Source: Alviniconcha marisindica
Taxonomy: Eukaryota > Mollusca > Gastropoda > Provannidae
Assembly (NCBI GenBank): GCA_018857735.1
Contig: JABMCL010003549.1
Coordinates: 202,501 to 266,500 of the forward strand
DNA length: 64,000 bases
Direction: 5' to 3'
The notes beneath the pieces are model-generated. The model was given only the letters and a program-made list of their open reading frames with translations, was not told where the DNA came from and did not search any database. Below are positions 44,401 through 59,700 of this stretch, in pieces. The position numbers were made by a program, and so were the translations under genes. Numbering within the stretch: the first letter of the stretch is position 1; each line of letters starts with the position of its first letter.

Positions 44401-47400
44401 CCTCTCCACGGGCCCCTTAATATCTGGCGAGAGCGATGACTCCCACCTGTCCTCAGATAATGATTTCAAGCATCGCCGAGGTGCAGCATATGCCAGGTAT
44501 CCTGAGTCTGCAGGTGGCCTGTCAGACAACGACTGGAATCCTTACGTGACAGAGTCAGACACCAACACATCCCCGAGGCTGATGGCAGAATTGCGGCCCT
44601 CACTCCTGACCAGCAGCACAGACTCCAAGGTCAACTCCTTGGTGTCGTCATTTAACCCACCGCTCTGCAGCACCAAGTCTGGGTCTGCCAGCAGGATTTC
44701 CAAGACCAGCCTGCCATTGACGGACCCCAGACCGGTGCCAGAGGACTCGCTTCACCTCAGCGACATCAGGGAGACTTCAGAGCTCAGTTTGCGAAGCATC
44801 GGTTCCCTCAAACCTGACTCGTCTATCAGTCCTCCTCAGATGACCAGCTCCAAGCTCTCAGAGTACAGCTTTGGGAAACGGTCTTACGAAGCTCGTGACG
44901 ATTCCAACACCAGCCATTCACAGTCCAGAGAGGAGGCAGCTCGGAGCCTGCGCCAGTGTTTTCAGCGAACGTCTTGGCCGCCCAGCCCCGACAAAGTGGC
45001 AGGATTGGGGAGGACTCAGCAGGGTTCTCAAGCCAGGTCACGCAGGGAGTTTGGAGGGTCTGATCACAGGGCTGTCAGTGGTGTTGACTGCACTCGCCTG
45101 GAGGAGAGCTTCAAGAAACTTGGCAGCTTTGGGGACAGAACAGACGGAAGCTCGTGGGAGATCAAGAGCAGCCTGCCAGGTCGAGGCTATTTTTCTGATG
45201 CCGTGCAGAGCGCTCTGTCAGGCAACCCTGCTGCTGGCTCTGATCAAAGACGGCACACCAGCAGCTGACCTAGAGACAGAACTGGAGAGATGGAAGGGCA
45301 GGGCGGCATCTGCTGTGGCCGCCACCGGTGCCAGTTCAAGGAGTGTTGCAGTGAGCAAGGACGGTGCTGGGGAGAAGCCCCAAACAGCTGTCACAGGATC
45401 AGAAGATTGGACGGTTTCTGAGAAGTTGGGACTGACAAGATTCAGTGGAGACTCTGACGCGCGGACGTCCATGACCAGTTCCAGCACAGAGACGGTCATA
45501 CCAGCTTTGACCCACAGCAGGAAGGAGCTGGCGTCATCGGCAGCCACACGCCAGGACCGTCTGAGCCAACAGGTCGACAGACTTCTGCAGGAAACGGCTT
45601 ACTTAACCAGCAGCTCTCGCGCCAAAGAGAGAGGGAGGGAAAGGAATGTGGCAGACTCTAACACCACCAGCCTGGACTACGACCGTCTGCATCGCGACCT
45701 TCAGGAGATCCAGGACAGCCTCCACACCATGGGTCAACCACCGGTCAACAACAGTCTGCACCCAAATGCAACCACCGCCGGCAGCGCCGGTGCCAGGTCA
45801 GACAGCGACGACGCCGACATTGTACCCAGCACCACCACCACGCCGGAACGGGGCCGTCGACTGATGTGGGACTACGGGGCGGATCTGGGCTACGGTCAAG
45901 GGGATCTCAACCACCTGGAAGGCATGATGAGTGACGTGACGGCGGAGTCCTCCCCCCTGGACGCCCACCACCCTAACGGCGACAAGCTGCAGTACACATC
46001 GGACGGGGAGGAGACGCGGACGTCCAGCATGGAGCACGGGGAGGAGGAGGAACACCACGAGGACGCCACCGTGACGCTGACCACTCAGCTGGGGCAGGCT
46101 GCAGCCACGGCAGGCAACGGGATGGACCTCGAGGAGCTCATCTCCACCTTCAGGACCGAGACACGGGCTCTGGAGAACCGATACCAGGCCGTGCGCTCAC
46201 AGGTATGTAAGGGGTCTTCATCTGATTGGGCTTCTGCATGTCTGTGTGCATGGTTGCTTTTGTTGTTTTATTTCATGTTAAATTTTGAGTTTTGTTTATG
46301 ATTTTGATGACAGTTGTTGGAGTTGCTTATGATCACTTGTTTAAGTGTGCTTTGATTTTTGTTTGGTTTAGATAACTTGTTTTGTGTTGTTTATGATTAC
46401 TTGTTTAAATGTGCTTTAAATTTTGTTTTAGTTAACTTGTTTTGCTTTTACTAGACTGTTAAGTTCTAATCAAAGTTTTCACGCAGACAGTTCACACAGA
46501 TATTAAATATTTTAAGAACATGTTTTGAGAAGATTATATATTTTTGTAAAATTTGTTTATAATGTAGGTTCTTTTAGTTTTACAGTTTTAGAAACATCAC
46601 GAAACTAAATTTTCAACCCCCCTGCCCCCATCCCCCATTTGTGTTTCTGTGTTTTAACAGTAATATTTTGGGATACAAATTGTTTTGATGTGTTGAAACG
46701 TGCTCATATATTTGTTATGTTCCCATAATGCAGAGTTTTTTTCTTACATTTTTAGTGTTGAAGGCCCAGACTACTGGGGTAAAAGTTTAGAAACTAGTCA
46801 GTAGTCTGATCAGATCTTTGAAGTCTTGGTTCCAGCTAACTACTTTCACAGCACAGGTACATTCTGTTGTATTATGGATAGAAACTAAGTAAGTGACTGC
46901 CAGTGTTTACACAGGTCAACCAGTAAGTGGGTAACAAACTTTTTTTCTAAAGTTTTGTTTTCTGTTTGTTTACATTTTGTTTTGTTGATGCCGGTTGTGG
47001 TTTGCCTGCTTGTTGACTGCATGCAGACTGTTGGTTGTGTTGTGGTTGACTAGGGCATGGCTGACAAGGTCATCGACATACTGACCAGCATAAACCCTGA
47101 CCAGCAGGCCCAGGGCATCCTGTCCCAGGTCAGCGATGAGGAGCGGCAGCTGCGCCACCTGCAGCAGGCCCAGGGCTGTCCGCTGGACGGCAGCTACTCC
47201 GATTCCTCGCCCAGCAACACCTTTCTGGGCTCCAAGGGTGAAGATTCTGTCCGCAAACGCCTTGACCTGTCTGCGCTGAGCGACTCCACCAACAACAGTC
47301 GCATGCTCACCTCCTTCCTGGACTCACAGCCCAAGTTGGAGGCTGCATTCTCAGCCACAAATGCCGCTCAGACTTTCATCTCGGAGCAGATGAAGAAAAT

Positions 47401-50400
47401 GGCCGACAGGACCTTCAACCACAGCATTGAGTTACACACGTCTATGCACCAGGACCTGCGGTGTTACCCTGTGTACAGCACCCAGCGGGACCAGCCGCAG
47501 TACCAACAGCTGCAGCAGCAACTCCAACAGCAGCTCCAGCAGCAGCAGCAGCAGCGGCAACAGCAGCAGCAGCAGCAGCCTCCACAGAGAAGGGAAGATA
47601 GTCTTCAGACCGCACCCAAGGAAGCTTGGGTGGAGGAAAAGCAAAGTGCTGAAGCCCGGAAGAGGTGAGAACTAAAGCACAGTTGTTGTTGTTGCAGGCT
47701 AGGGTTTGACTGTATACATCACAGGTTAAAATGATTGTTGTTGCAGGCTAGGGTAACTTTTGACTGTCTACATCACAGGTTAAAATGATTGTTGTTTTTG
47801 CAGGCTAGGGTAACTTTTGACGGTATACATCACAGGTTAAAATGATGTTGCAGGCTAGGGTAACTTTTGACTATACATCACAACAAGGAAAGTTTGTGCT
47901 TTAACTGACAACACAGAAAGTTTGTGCTTTAACTGACAACACAGAAGGTTTGTGCTTTAACTGACAACACAGAAAGTTTGTGCTTTAGCTGACAACAAGG
48001 ACAGTTTGTGCTTTAACTGACAACAAGGAAAGTTTATGCTTTAGCTGACAACAAGGAAAGTTTATGCTTTAGCTGACAACAAGGAAAGTTTGTGCTTTAA
48101 CTCACAACAAAGAACATTTGTGCTTTAAATGACAACAAGGAAAGTTTGTGCTTTAACTGACAACAAGGAAAGTTTGTGCTTTAACTGACAACAAGGAAAG
48201 TTTATGCTTTAGCTGACAACAAGGAAAGTTTATGCTTTAGCTGACAACAAGGAAAGTTTATGCTTTAGCTGACAAGGAGGATTGTTTTCAGCCCCAGTGA
48301 GGATGCTGCAGAGAAGAAGCTGGAGTCGCTGAGTGTGGAAGACAAGGGGAAGGTCTCAGGTAGGTTCACCTGTTCTTTGTTCATTGTGTCACACCTGGAG
48401 ACCAGTGTCGCTGAGTGTGGAAGACAAGGGGAAGGTCTCAGGTAGGTTCACCTGTTCTTTGTTCATTGTGTCACACCTGGAGACTAGTGTCGCTGAGTGT
48501 GGAAGACAAGGGGAAGGTCTCAGGTAGGTTCACCTGTTCTTTGTTCATTGTGTCACACCTGGAGACCAGTGTTGCTGAGTGTGGAAGACAAGGGGAAGGT
48601 CTCCGGTAGGTTCACCTGTTCTTTGTTCATTGTGTCACACCTGGAGACCAGTGTCGCTGAGTGTGGAAGACAAGGGGAGAGTCTCAGGGAGGTTCACCTG
48701 TTCTTTGTTCATTGTGTCACACCTGGAGACCAGTGTCGCTGAGTGTGGAAGACAAGAGGAGAGTCTCAGGGAGGTTCACCTGTTCTTTGTTCATTGTGTC
48801 ACACCTGGAGACCAGTGCTAGAAGGAAACTGTCACCCATGATGGAGACCGACATCAGACATCTGAGGCTGCAGTGTGTTTACTGCAGTAGTCTGGGGACA
48901 AAGATCAGTGTACAGTAAATGTCAACAGAAATGTGGTTGTAATTTTAGAGAGCTGTTCTTTGGTTCATTTGTCTGTAAACAGGAAGAGCAGTCTTCAAAC
49001 GGGAGTGAAGAGTTTAGTCATGTGGTCTTCAGATAGGAGTGCTCTTTCTTGGGGTGGTATGTGACCAGGGGTTGTGCTGTGCGGACACGCACGTCTTTAC
49101 AGTGATGTGGATTGGGTGTTGACACGCACGTCTTTACAGTGATGTGGATTGGGTGTTGACACGCACGTCTTTACAGTGATGTGGATTGGGTGTTGACACG
49201 CACATCTTTACGGTGATGTGGATTGGGTGTTGACACGCACGTCTTTACGGTGATGTGGATTGGGTGTTGACACGCACGTCTTTACAGTGATGTGGATTGG
49301 GTGTTGACACGCACGTCTTTACAGTGATGTGGATTGGGTGTTGACACGCACGTCTTTACGGTGATGTGGATTGGGTGTTGACACGCACGTCTTTACAGTG
49401 ATGTGGATTGGGTGTTGACTCCATGCTGTTCTTTGGCTCAGGTGCAGAGGAGGACAGTCCCAGCAGCGCTGTGTCCCCTGCAGATTCTGACAAGAGCTCG
49501 GAGATACGCAGGGGGAAATACCGCCCCTACAGGTAAACTGCTTCGTCTCTTTGAAGGGCTGGTTCTGTCGTGCACTCTGTGTGCATGTGTACACCGTTGC
49601 ATGCATTGTTAACATACTCAGTTACTGGCTGTGTGAAGTCCTGATTCTGTTGTGTATATATGTCCGTTGCTGCTTGTGTTAACATTCTCAGTTACTGGCT
49701 GTGTGAAGTCTTGGTTCTGTTGGGTATATGTCCCTGTGTTGTTAACATTCTCAGTTAGTGGCTGTGAGTCCTGATTCTGTTGTGCACTCTATGTGCATGT
49801 GTCCATCACTGCTTGCATTGCTGTGTTAACTTGTCCATCACTGCACGCATTGCTGTGTTAACTTGTCCATCACTGCTTGCATTGCTGTGTTAACTTGTCC
49901 ACCACTGCACGCATTGCTGTGTTGTCCATCACTGCATGCATTGTTGTGTTGTCTATCACTGCATGCATTGCTGTGTTAACTTGTCCATCACTGCATGCAT
50001 TGCTGTGTTAACTTGTCCATCACTGCATGCATTGCTGTGTTAACTTGTCCATCACTGCACGCATTGCTGTGTTAACTTGTCCATCACTGCACGCATTGCT
50101 GTGTTAACTTGTCCATCACTGCATGCATTGCTGTGTTAACTTGTCCATCACTGCATGCATTGCTGTGTTAACTTGTCCATCACTGCATGCATTGCTGTGT
50201 TAACTTGTCCATCACTGCATGCATTGCTGTGTTAACTTGCATAGTGTCCATCACTGCATGCATTGCTGTGTTAACTTGTCCATTACTGCATGCATTGCAG
50301 TGTTAACTTGTCCATCACTGCATGCATTGTGGGGTTAACTTGCATAGTGTCCATCACTGCACGCATTGCAGTGTTAACTTGTCCATCACTGCATGCATTG

Positions 50401-52258
50401 CTGTGTTAACTTGTCCATCACTGCATGCATTGCTGGGTTAACTTGCATAGTGTCCATCACTGCACACATTGCTGTTTTAACTTGCATAGTGTCCATCACT
50501 GCATGCATTGCTGTTTTAACTTGCTGTGTCCATCACTGCATACATTGCAGTGTTAACTTGTCCATCACTGCATGCATTGCAGTGTTAACTTGTCCATCAC
50601 TGCATGCATTGCTGTTTTAATTTGCATAGTGTCCATCACTGCATACATTGCTGTGGTAACTTGCATAGTGTCCATCACTGCATGCATTGCTGTGTTAACT
50701 TGCATAGTGGCAGTCAACAACTTGAAGTATATTCTTTGTCTGAATTGAGTGGATCGCTTAAAGATTAGTCTCTGCTTTGTTTATTTTTGGTCTTGCTGGA
50801 TTTTTCATCCCTATTTTTTGTACTCTCAGACCTGCTGGCAGCCAAGACGTGTACTACACAGAGAGCGACACAGCATCCATTGCTGAGAGTGTCACCACCG
50901 TGGAGAGCACACACACAGGTAAACACTTTGGTATGGCAGCCATTGCTGAGAATGGCGGTAGATTACGGCCAAATGCACACCAGGGGTAAACATTTTGTAT
51001 AGCAAACTTTGGAAAGAGTAAAATTTCTAAAGGTACTGAACTGTATTGTCTTTTTCTGAGGTCCCATTTCTTTGCTTTTTATATTTCAAAGTGGCTTAGC
51101 ATTGGATTTTTATATTTTTCTGTCTGCTTGCTCAGAGGTGGAATGGGTCAGGCAGGAGGAGAAGGAGGGAGGCAGGTGGGGGGGGGGGGGGGGGGGAGAG
51201 TGCTATTATGGGGCTGAGTGTGCTATCACTATCAGTGCCCCAGTATTACGGAGCTCAGTGTGCTGATCTTTATCAGTACCCCAGTATTACGGAGCTCAGT
51301 GTGCTGATCTTTATCAGTACCCCAGTATTACGGAGCTGAGTGTGCTGATCTTTATCAGTACCCCAGTATTACGGAGCTGAGTGTGCTGATCTTTATCAGT
51401 ACCCCAGTATTACGGAGCTGAGTGTGCTGATCTTATCAGTACCCCAGTATTACGGAGCTCAGTGTGCTGATCTTTATCAGTACCCCAGTATTACGGAGCT
51501 CAGTGTGCTGATCATTATCAGTACCCCAGTATTACGGAGCTCAGTGTGCTGATCTTTATCAGTACCCCAGTATTACGGAGCTCAGTGTGCTGATCATTAT
51601 CAGTACCCCAGTATTACGGAGCTCAGTGTGCTGATCTTTATCAGTACCCCAGTATTACGGAGCTCAGTGTGCTGATCTTTATCAGTACCCCAGTATTACG
51701 GAGCTCAGTGTGCTGATCACTATCAGTACCCCAGTATTACGGAGCTCAGTGTGCTGATCTTTATCAGTACCCCAGTATTACAGGGGCTCAGTGTGCTGAT
51801 CTTTATCAGTACCCCAGTATTACGGAGCTGAGTGTGCTGATCATTATCAGTACCCCAGTATTACAGAGCTGAGTGTGCTGATCTTTATCAGTACCCCAGT
51901 ATTACGGAGCTGAGTGTGCTGATCTTTATCAGTACCCCAGTATTATGGAGCTGAGTGTGCTGATCTTTATCAGTACCCCAGTATTACGGAGCTGAGTGTG
52001 CTATCACTATCAGAACAGAGAGACCTTGAGCCTTGAACTGACCGCTTGTGGCCAGGTTCGGACGATGCAGTGGGGCCCTACTTCCCCAGCAGTGTGCTCG
52101 GCAGTCGTCACGAGGGGACAGGAAGTGAGTCGGGGATCTACGCCAAGCGAGTCAAGGCCGCAGTGCCTGTAGGGCCTGGCCTTGACCCACCGCTCCCTAC
52201 CATACAGGAGAGGGCCACGCCGGTAAGTCCTTTGTGCAGTGGGAAATGGGTGTGCCAG

Positions 52259-52321
<63 letters not shown>

Positions 52322-52532
52322 AGTTTGTGTGTGTGTGTGTGTTGTGAGTTGTGTGTGTTTGTGTGATGTGGGTGTGTGTGGTGAATTGTGTGTGTGGTGT
52401 GTGTGTGTGTGTGTGTGTGATGGTTGTGTGTGTGTGTGTGTGTGTGGTGTGTTGGTGTGGAGATTGTGTGTGTTGTGTGTGTGTACATAGGTGGTGATGT
52501 GAGCATGTGTTGTGTGGATGTTTGTTGTGTGT

Positions 52533-52579
<47 letters not shown>

Positions 52580-52788
52580 AGTTTGTGTGTTGGTTAATGT
52601 GTATGTGTACATAGGTGAGTGTATGTGGAGCATGTATGTGTGTGCATGTATATTTCTGTGCGTTCATATGTGTGTGAGTGTGGTGTGTGTGTGTGTGTGT
52701 GTGTGTATGTGTTGTGTGTGTGTGAGTGTAGTATGTATGTGTGCATAGGTGAGTGTATGTGCATGTATATTTGTGTGCATTCATGTGT

Positions 52789-52827
<39 letters not shown>

Positions 52828-52966
52828 TGTGAGTTAGCATGTGTGAGTCAGTGTGTATGTGGGTTTGTGTGTGCAAGTACATTTGTATTGTGTTCATATG
52901 TGTATATGTGTGAGTTAGTGTGTAGTGTGTGAGTTAGTGTGTAGTGTGGGTATGTGCACATTCACA

Positions 52967-52999
<33 letters not shown>

Positions 53000-53731
53000 G
53001 TGAATGTGTGTGTGTGTGTGCATGTGTTTGTGTGTGTGTGCGTGTGTGTGTGTGTGTACCTGGCCCAGCATTAAAGACAGACCTCCTCCCATGTGTCACA
53101 CCTGCTGCACCATTGCAGGACCACCACTCCTCAGACAATGGTGACCGGGCCAGCGCCGGAGGGTCAGACAGCGGGCCCAGACTGGAAGGAGCCAGAGATG
53201 ACCCCCAGCTGCCTGGGAGACCAGTGGACCAGCCCCCAAACCCAGGTGGTCAAGCCGCGGGTTCCATTCCCTCATCAATGGCAAAGCCTGCGGGCAGCGC
53301 CATCAGCGACGTCATGGCCAAGCAGCAGGCCCGAGTGGAGGACATTCTGCGTGAGAGAGACTCCGCCAGGAAGGTACACTGCGCTGTGTGCCTTGTGGCC
53401 GCTCAGTGTGTGTTAGTGGTTTCAGTGAAGAAGGGGTTTGAAAACTGCTGGTTGCTGAGTGTCCTTGTGTGGTGTTGGTGGGATCTTACAGGGGTCCCCA
53501 AGCCCGTCACAGGCTGGCCTGGAAGTGTAGAAAGTGTGCACATAGTTCCAGTGGCAGCCTTGATGTAATTGTCATAAGAAGATGTGTCCACCAAAAGTTA
53601 CTTAAAAAAATATAATTGGACGCTAGGTAAATAATAGATAAATAGATGGACATTTACACACACGAATGCATGCACACGCACGCACACACACACACACATA
53701 TATGCATACATGCATGCACACACACACACAC

Positions 53732-53781
<50 letters not shown>

Positions 53782-56700
53782 CATGCAGTGACGAATATAT
53801 CTGTTGGAGGTAGGGGATAGAGGTGCTGTCATTACAGAGATCCATCGTTCTTGTTACTCTCTCTCCCACACGGCGCTTTGGTCTCGTCTTGAGGAGAGAC
53901 CCATCATAATCCTCTTGCCGTGCCGCAGGTGCCAGCATCAGACGCAGGTCACGACATGCCGCAGGGGGAGGCGAGGGAGAAGACGCGGGGGGAGGAGATG
54001 CTGGAGGCCTACAGAGCGCGGCAGATGGAGGCCCAGCGGTCCCAGTCCTCCATCTCCCCTGATGGCCAGCCTCGCTCCAGGATCCCCGTGCGAGGCCCGC
54101 CCCCCAACTACCAGGCAGCGCTGCGCAGCAAGCAGCAGGGCCTTGGCACCGTACCCCAGTCACTGCAGGGAGGCAGAAGCCAACAGACTGTGAGTTGCAG
54201 CGTTGTGCACCACATCACATTGCAGTGCATCACATTGCAGCACAGTGCACCGCATTACATTGCAGGGCATCGCATTGCAGCACAGTGTATTACATCACAC
54301 TGCAGGACATCACATTGCAGCGCATCATGTTGCAGCACAGTGCACCACATTACATTGCAGTGCACCACATTGCAGTGCAGTGCACCATGACACAATGCAC
54401 CACATCACATTGCAGCACAGTGCACCACATCACATTGCAGTGCACCACATTACAGGGCACCACATCACATTGCAGCACAGTGCACCACATTGCATTGCAG
54501 TGCGTCAGATTGCAGCGCTGTGCACCACAGCATAGTGCAGCATAGCACAGAACAGGTCAGCATAGCACAGAATGAGGTCAGCATAGCACAGAATGAGGTC
54601 AGCATAGCACAGAATGAGGTCAACATAGCACAGAACAGGTCAGCATAGCACAGAATGAGGTCAGCATAGCACAGCACAGGTCAGCATAGCACAGAATGAG
54701 GTCAGCATAGCGCAGCACAGGTCAGCATAGCACAGAACAGGTCAGCATAACACAGCATAGTGCAGAATGAGGTCAGCATAGTGCAGAATGAGGTCAGCAT
54801 AGTGCAGAATGAGGAGCACAAAACAACACAGCATGGCTCAGATTGACACGATGCAGTGCAGCATAGGACGAGCACAACACGTTGTTAGGCAGTGTAGGGG
54901 TACAGCCCAGTGTGTTGCGTCACGTCACAACACAGCGCAACACAACACCTCACTGCCTGAGACAGTAAAGCCTTAGACAACACACTGCATACTGTTAGAC
55001 AATGTAGCCCATCCCAACGCAGTGTAACTGCACATCACAGCCCAGTGTGACAGTGCGTTACTATGACACAAAGTGCAACTGCATGCCACAACATGTCGCA
55101 ACGCAGCCCAACTGAACACATGTTGCAATGCAGCCCAACTGAATACGCGTTGTAATGCAGCCCAACTGAACACAGCGTAAGATTACAACACATCACAGCC
55201 CAATGTAACGGCGCATTACTATGTCACAAAGTGCAACTGCATGCCACAACATGTTGCACCGCAGCCCAACTGAACACATGTTGCAGTGCAGCCCAGCTGA
55301 ACACATGTTGCAATGCAGCCCAACTGAACACGTGTTGCAATGCAGCCCAACTGAACACGTGTTGCAATGCAGCCCAACTGAACACAGGTTGCAGTGCAGC
55401 CCAACTGAACACATGTTGCAGTGCAGCCCAACTGAACACAGCCTAAGACTACAACACATCACAGCCCAATGTGATGGTGCATTACTATGTCACAAAGTGC
55501 AACTGCATGCCACAACATGTCACAACACAGCCCAACTGAACAACTGTTGTAATGCAGCCCAACTGAACACAGCATAAGATTACAACACATTGCAGCCCAG
55601 TGTGACCATCATTACTATGTCACAAAATGCAGCTGCATGTCACAAGATGTCACAATGCAGCCCAACTGAGTGCAGTGTAAGACTGCAACACACCAGAGTG
55701 TAACAAAACAGCACAGCCCAACCAGTGCTGTAGAACACTACACAACACATCACAGAATGGCCCAATACAGCACAGGGTAATTACACACTTTAGTATACCA
55801 GCTTAGCACAACCCAACATAAGGCATTGTAACACTACACAACACATCACAGCATGGCCCAATACAGCACAGGGTAATTACACACTTCAGTATACCAGCTT
55901 AGCACAACCCAACATAAGGCATTGTAACACTACACAACACATCACAGGATGGCCCAATACAGCACAGGGTAATTACAGATCTCAGTATAACAGCTTAGCA
56001 CAACCTAGCATTAGCAAGGTAACACTACACAGCATGGCCCAATACAGCACAGGGTAATTGCACACCTCAGTATAACAGCACAACCCAGCATTAGCAAGGT
56101 AACACTACACAGCACATCACAGCACGGCCCAATACAGCACAGGGTAATTACACACTTCAGTATACCAGCTTAGCACAACCCAGCATAAGGCATTGTAACA
56201 CTACACAACACCTCACAGCGTGGCCCAATACAGCACAGGGTAATTACACACTTCAGTATACCAGCTTAGCACAACCCAGCATTAAGCATTGTAGCACTAC
56301 ACATCACAGCATGGCCCAATACAGCACAGGGTAATTACACACTTCAGTATATCAGCTTAGCACAACCCAGCATAAGGCATTGTAACACTACACAACACAT
56401 CACAGCATGGCCCAATACAGCACAGGGTAATTACCTCAGTATAACAGCTTAGCACAACCTAGCATTAGCAAGGTAGCACTACACAGCATGGCCCAATACA
56501 GCACAGGGTAATTGCACACTTCAGTATACCAGCTTAGCACAACCCAGCATAAGGCATTGTAACACTACACAACACATCACAGCATGGCCCAATACAGCAC
56601 AGGGTAATTACACACCTCAGTATAACAGCTTAGCACAACCTAGCATTAGCAAGGTAGCACTACACAGCATGGCCCAATACAGCACAGGGTAATTGCACAC

Positions 56701-59700
56701 CTCAGTATAACAGCACAACCCAGCATTAGCAAGGTAACACTACACAGCACATCACAGCACGGCCCAATACAGCACAGGGTAATTACACACCTTAGTATAA
56801 CAGCTTAGCACAAACCAGCATAAGGCAGTGTAACACTACACAACACATCACTGCGTAACAAAACAGTCTGGCCCAACACAGCGCAGTGTAAAACAACACA
56901 AAGTTTTGCAGCACAACACACCTCAACCCAAGCCTACAAAACCAATGGGGATCAGCTCTGTTTAGCTTGCTCACCCTGTTTTGGAGAATAATAATGGGGA
57001 AACGTGTTGTGAAAGAAGAACGAACAAACTTTCAGAGTGTCTTTTTTGCCAAGGAGATATTGCAGTTGATTTGCGTCCTCTTCTGTCCTCAGGCCAACCA
57101 GCAGACGTCTTTTGCTGACCGACTTGGAAGGTAAAGACACTTTTTGTGATAATGTCATCCCCCCCTCGCGCCCCCCCCCCCCCAGACACACACACACATG
57201 TAAATAAACTTCTCGTCAAAACTGATGCCTTTTTTTTTTTTTTTTTTTTTTAGCCTACTGGTTTAGTTAAACCTTTACTGTCTCTGTATGCATGTGAATA
57301 TGGTAAATATGCATCTCACCAAAGAACGCTCCTCTTTTTTAAGCCTACTGTTTTTGTTTTTTGTGTTAATTCCTTACTGTTCCTGCATTCAGGTAAACAT
57401 GGTGAAAATGGTCTCACGAAAGAACACTCCTCTCCTACTCTTTTGCTGCTGTTGTTGTTAAACCCTTACTGTCGCTGGCCACAAGCTGTTCAAGCAGGTT
57501 CCCATGTTGTGTGCCTGCGGAATGTCTAGGGTGGTCTTTGGTCCGCGTCTCCGCTGTATCAGTGTGAGATCACCGCTGTCAGCCGTGGCCGTTTTTACAA
57601 GCTGTCTCTAACTGTGCAGACCACACGCAGAAACGCCTGATGGAGCGGAAGGCGTCCCAGCGGAGGACAGCCAGGAAGCGGAACTATTGCGGGCCATTGA
57701 TGCACAGGTGAAAACGGAGCTCTTGGAGAAGCAGCAGACAGGGTCTTCTTCGGAGCACAGCGACGGTGCCACCAGGGTCAGACCACGGCAGGAAGCCGGA
57801 GCTGCAGAAGCCCGGGTGTCACCAGATTTAGCCGAAGACCTCAGTAGAAAACCAGCAGCTGAGAAATCCGGGGAGGCGGGAGTGCCTTCAAACCCGGCAA
57901 ATCCTGCAAGAGGGGCGGCAGCATCCAGCAGGGAGACGGAGCGTGAGAGGAGATGGCGTGAAGCGGAGGCCGTGGTGCAGCAGGCGCAGGGGCGGCTGGA
58001 GGTAGACAGCGGCGTGGCCGACAAGCGTGCGGAGGAAGCTGAGATTCAGCGTAGAAGTTCTGCAGGCCCCCCTGGTGGCCATGATTTCCAGACGCTGGGA
58101 CGGAGAGCGGAGCAGGAGGCCGAGGTGGCGCAGGGAGAGGCGGAGCTGGACCGGGCTCTTGCGGATAAACGCAGGGAGGAGGCAGAGCTGGAGGAGCGGG
58201 TTGCCCGTGAAAACGAGAGCAAGTGGGCCGCTGAGCGGGCCGTGGAGGAGGAAAGACGAGAGGCTGAGATGAGGAGGGAACGGGTGCTGGCTGAGGCAGA
58301 AGCCAGACGACAGGCAGGGCTTCAGCAGCAGAAGGAACTGAGACGAGAAGCCGAAATGGAGCGAGAGGTGGCGGAAGCCCGAAGGGAAGAGGAGATACGA
58401 AGGGAGGCTGCTCTGCGTCGAGAAGCGGCACTCCAAAGGGAAATTGAGTTGCGCCGAGAAGCGGAACTACAGAGGGAGGTGGAGTTGCGCCGAGAAGCGG
58501 AGCTGGAGAGGGGGATGGTGCAGGCGACGGATGAGGCTCTGCAGAAAGAGCTGGAGCTGACCCGGCGGCGTCCGGACCCACGCTGGGAGGCCCAGTGGCG
58601 GCAGGAGGCGGAGGAGGCCATCCAGAGAGCGGGAGGCGGCGCAAACAGCATGGACTTCTCCAACAACGCCTGGAACTCCCAGATGAGCACCGCAGGCGAG
58701 TACCTGCGGCAGGGGCAGGAGCTCGTGCAGCGGCAAGAGCTGGAGGCGGCCATTGATCGACAGCCGGTGAGTCACCGGGCCCAGCTGCTGCGCGAAGCCC
58801 TGGAGCAGGAGCCCACCTACCAGGGTCGCCCCGACCTGCAGCTCCTGTGGGAGCGCTACATGGCGGGTTCCAACAACGGGCAGGAGCCCGACTCCTCCCT
58901 CAGCTCGGAGAGGGTCAGCATGCTGGCGGACCTGATGCGCGACCCCACCCAGCACCTGGTGCACACCTTCCTCAGACAGCGCCAGGAGCAGCACCAGCAG
59001 GACCTGCGGAGGGCGGTGGCGCAGCGACAGTCTGTGCGCCAGCAGCAGGAAGAGGAATGTGATGAGGATCGAGCGGCCCGCGAGAGGGAGCTGCGTCGTC
59101 AGGAAGCCCGGCGGCAGCAGCTGCGACTGTCCAGCGAGGAGGAGAGCAATGGCAGCTACGGGGAGATCCTGCTGCAGCGAGAGCGAGATCGCCTGAGGCG
59201 GCGCGAGATCCGCACCCAGCGCAAGAAGCAGGGCAAGTCCCCCTCCCCCTCCCCCTCCCCTTCACCCTCCAAGCTCAGCCAGCCCAAGTCCTCCTCCGGC
59301 CCGGCGCGCGGCGGGGACAACACCGTGGAGACCCTGTACTCCATCCCTGAGGACACCAGTCGTGACGCGTCGCCCCGCAAGTCCAGGTCGCCTCACAGGC
59401 CCCAACCCCACCACCGCCGGTCAGACGTGATCGACCCTCACATGGACAAACTGCGGCAGCGCATCAGTCAGCAGCGGGAGAAGATTGGACGGGAGCGCAG
59501 CAAGGAGATACAGCGCCAGCTGAAGCTGGACAAGCTGAAGGCCCTGCTCAGCGCCAAGCGCACGGGGCTGCTGGACAACGCTGCCATCGCCGCACACCTG
59601 GCCTCCATCTCCTCCACCTCCGTACCCTCCGACGACGACTCTGCCACTCTCCTCAGCCAGGTGGGGTCTGTGTTCTCGGACAACACAACCACGACGAAGG

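Noticed and set aside
57841..58644. 267-residue minus-strand Pro/Leu-rich frame
   Set aside because: Shadow of the GC-rich coiled-coil coding sequence of ALMS1-like exon 12; no independent splice or domain evidence.
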